From NCBI GenBank assembly GCA_009839775.1, contig VXOZ01000419.1, forward strand, positions 1 through 14,516: a stretch of 14,516 nucleotides of DNA, read 5' to 3'. Below are positions 14,455-14,516 of the stretch, in pieces; positions within the stretch are counted from its first letter, which is position 1, and every line of letters starts with the position of its first letter. The stretch is from Chloroflexota bacterium (GTDB taxonomy: Bacteria > Chloroflexota > UBA11872 > VXOZ01). Both the position numbers and the translations under genes were made by a program. The notes under the pieces are model-generated. The model was not told where the DNA came from. It made no database searches and saw only the letters and a program-made list of their open reading frames with translations.

Positions 14455-14516
14455 GATGTCTTCTCCCCGGTAGCCCGCAAGTTTGCCACCTGTGGGCGCA
14501 GCGCACGATCAAGGAC

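Noticed and set aside
1..14516. CRISPR arrays, integrases or transposases
   Set aside because: No regularly spaced direct repeats were seen and no frame shows such protein motifs.

Overview
This is GC-rich bacterial DNA with closely packed genes and Shine-Dalgarno sites before most starts. It reads as a metabolic accessory region built from tandem paralog families. Its content (four Ldh-family oxidoreductases in a row, paired sulfatases, a ceramidase-type hydrolase, a zinc-less MDR dehydrogenase, a homocysteine methyltransferase, and GC-rich intergenic palindromes) resembles free-living or sponge-associated Chloroflexota or Poribacteria-like genomes. That placement is an inference from gene content; no marker gene is present.

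Left block (57-4344, + strand): four tandem members of the Ldh_2 (malate/L-lactate/ureidoglycolate dehydrogenase-like) family. Copy 1 has lost its 5' end and is probably a pseudogene. Copies 2, 3 and 4 are full length, each behind a good ribosome binding site. Copies 1 and 4 resemble each other most, as do copies 2 and 3. The substrate cannot be told from sequence.

Middle block (4345-6640): a less GC-rich island with a good promoter driving two genes 4 bp apart, a 93-residue acidic protein of unknown family and a PIN-domain protein with a complete acidic quartet. After it come about 860 bp with no convincing gene, holding a perfect 14-bp inverted repeat and a terminator-like hairpin just upstream of a small RRM RNA-binding protein gene. 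A perfect 15-bp hairpin ends the RRM gene and probably also serves the converging gene to its right.

Right block (6652-14244): a ceramidase-like hydrolase (- strand), then a homocysteine S-methyltransferase family gene and dgkA (both +), then, on the - strand, an MDR dehydrogenase without the catalytic zinc ligands and two tandem cytosolic-type sulfatases with the C-T-P-A-R formylglycine motif. The sulfatase-sulfatase-MDR order on one strand suggests one catabolic transcription unit for a sulfate ester. The last 270 bp hold no gene but contain two GC-rich palindromes typical of dispersed intergenic repeats.

Most notable: the unrecognised small gene paired with a PIN protein, the possible attenuator before the RRM gene, the truncated first Ldh copy with its abrupt AT-rich junction, and changed metal-site residues in three enzymes (ceramidase-like, MDR, DgkA). 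I see no CRISPR array, tRNA, rRNA or recognisable transposase.
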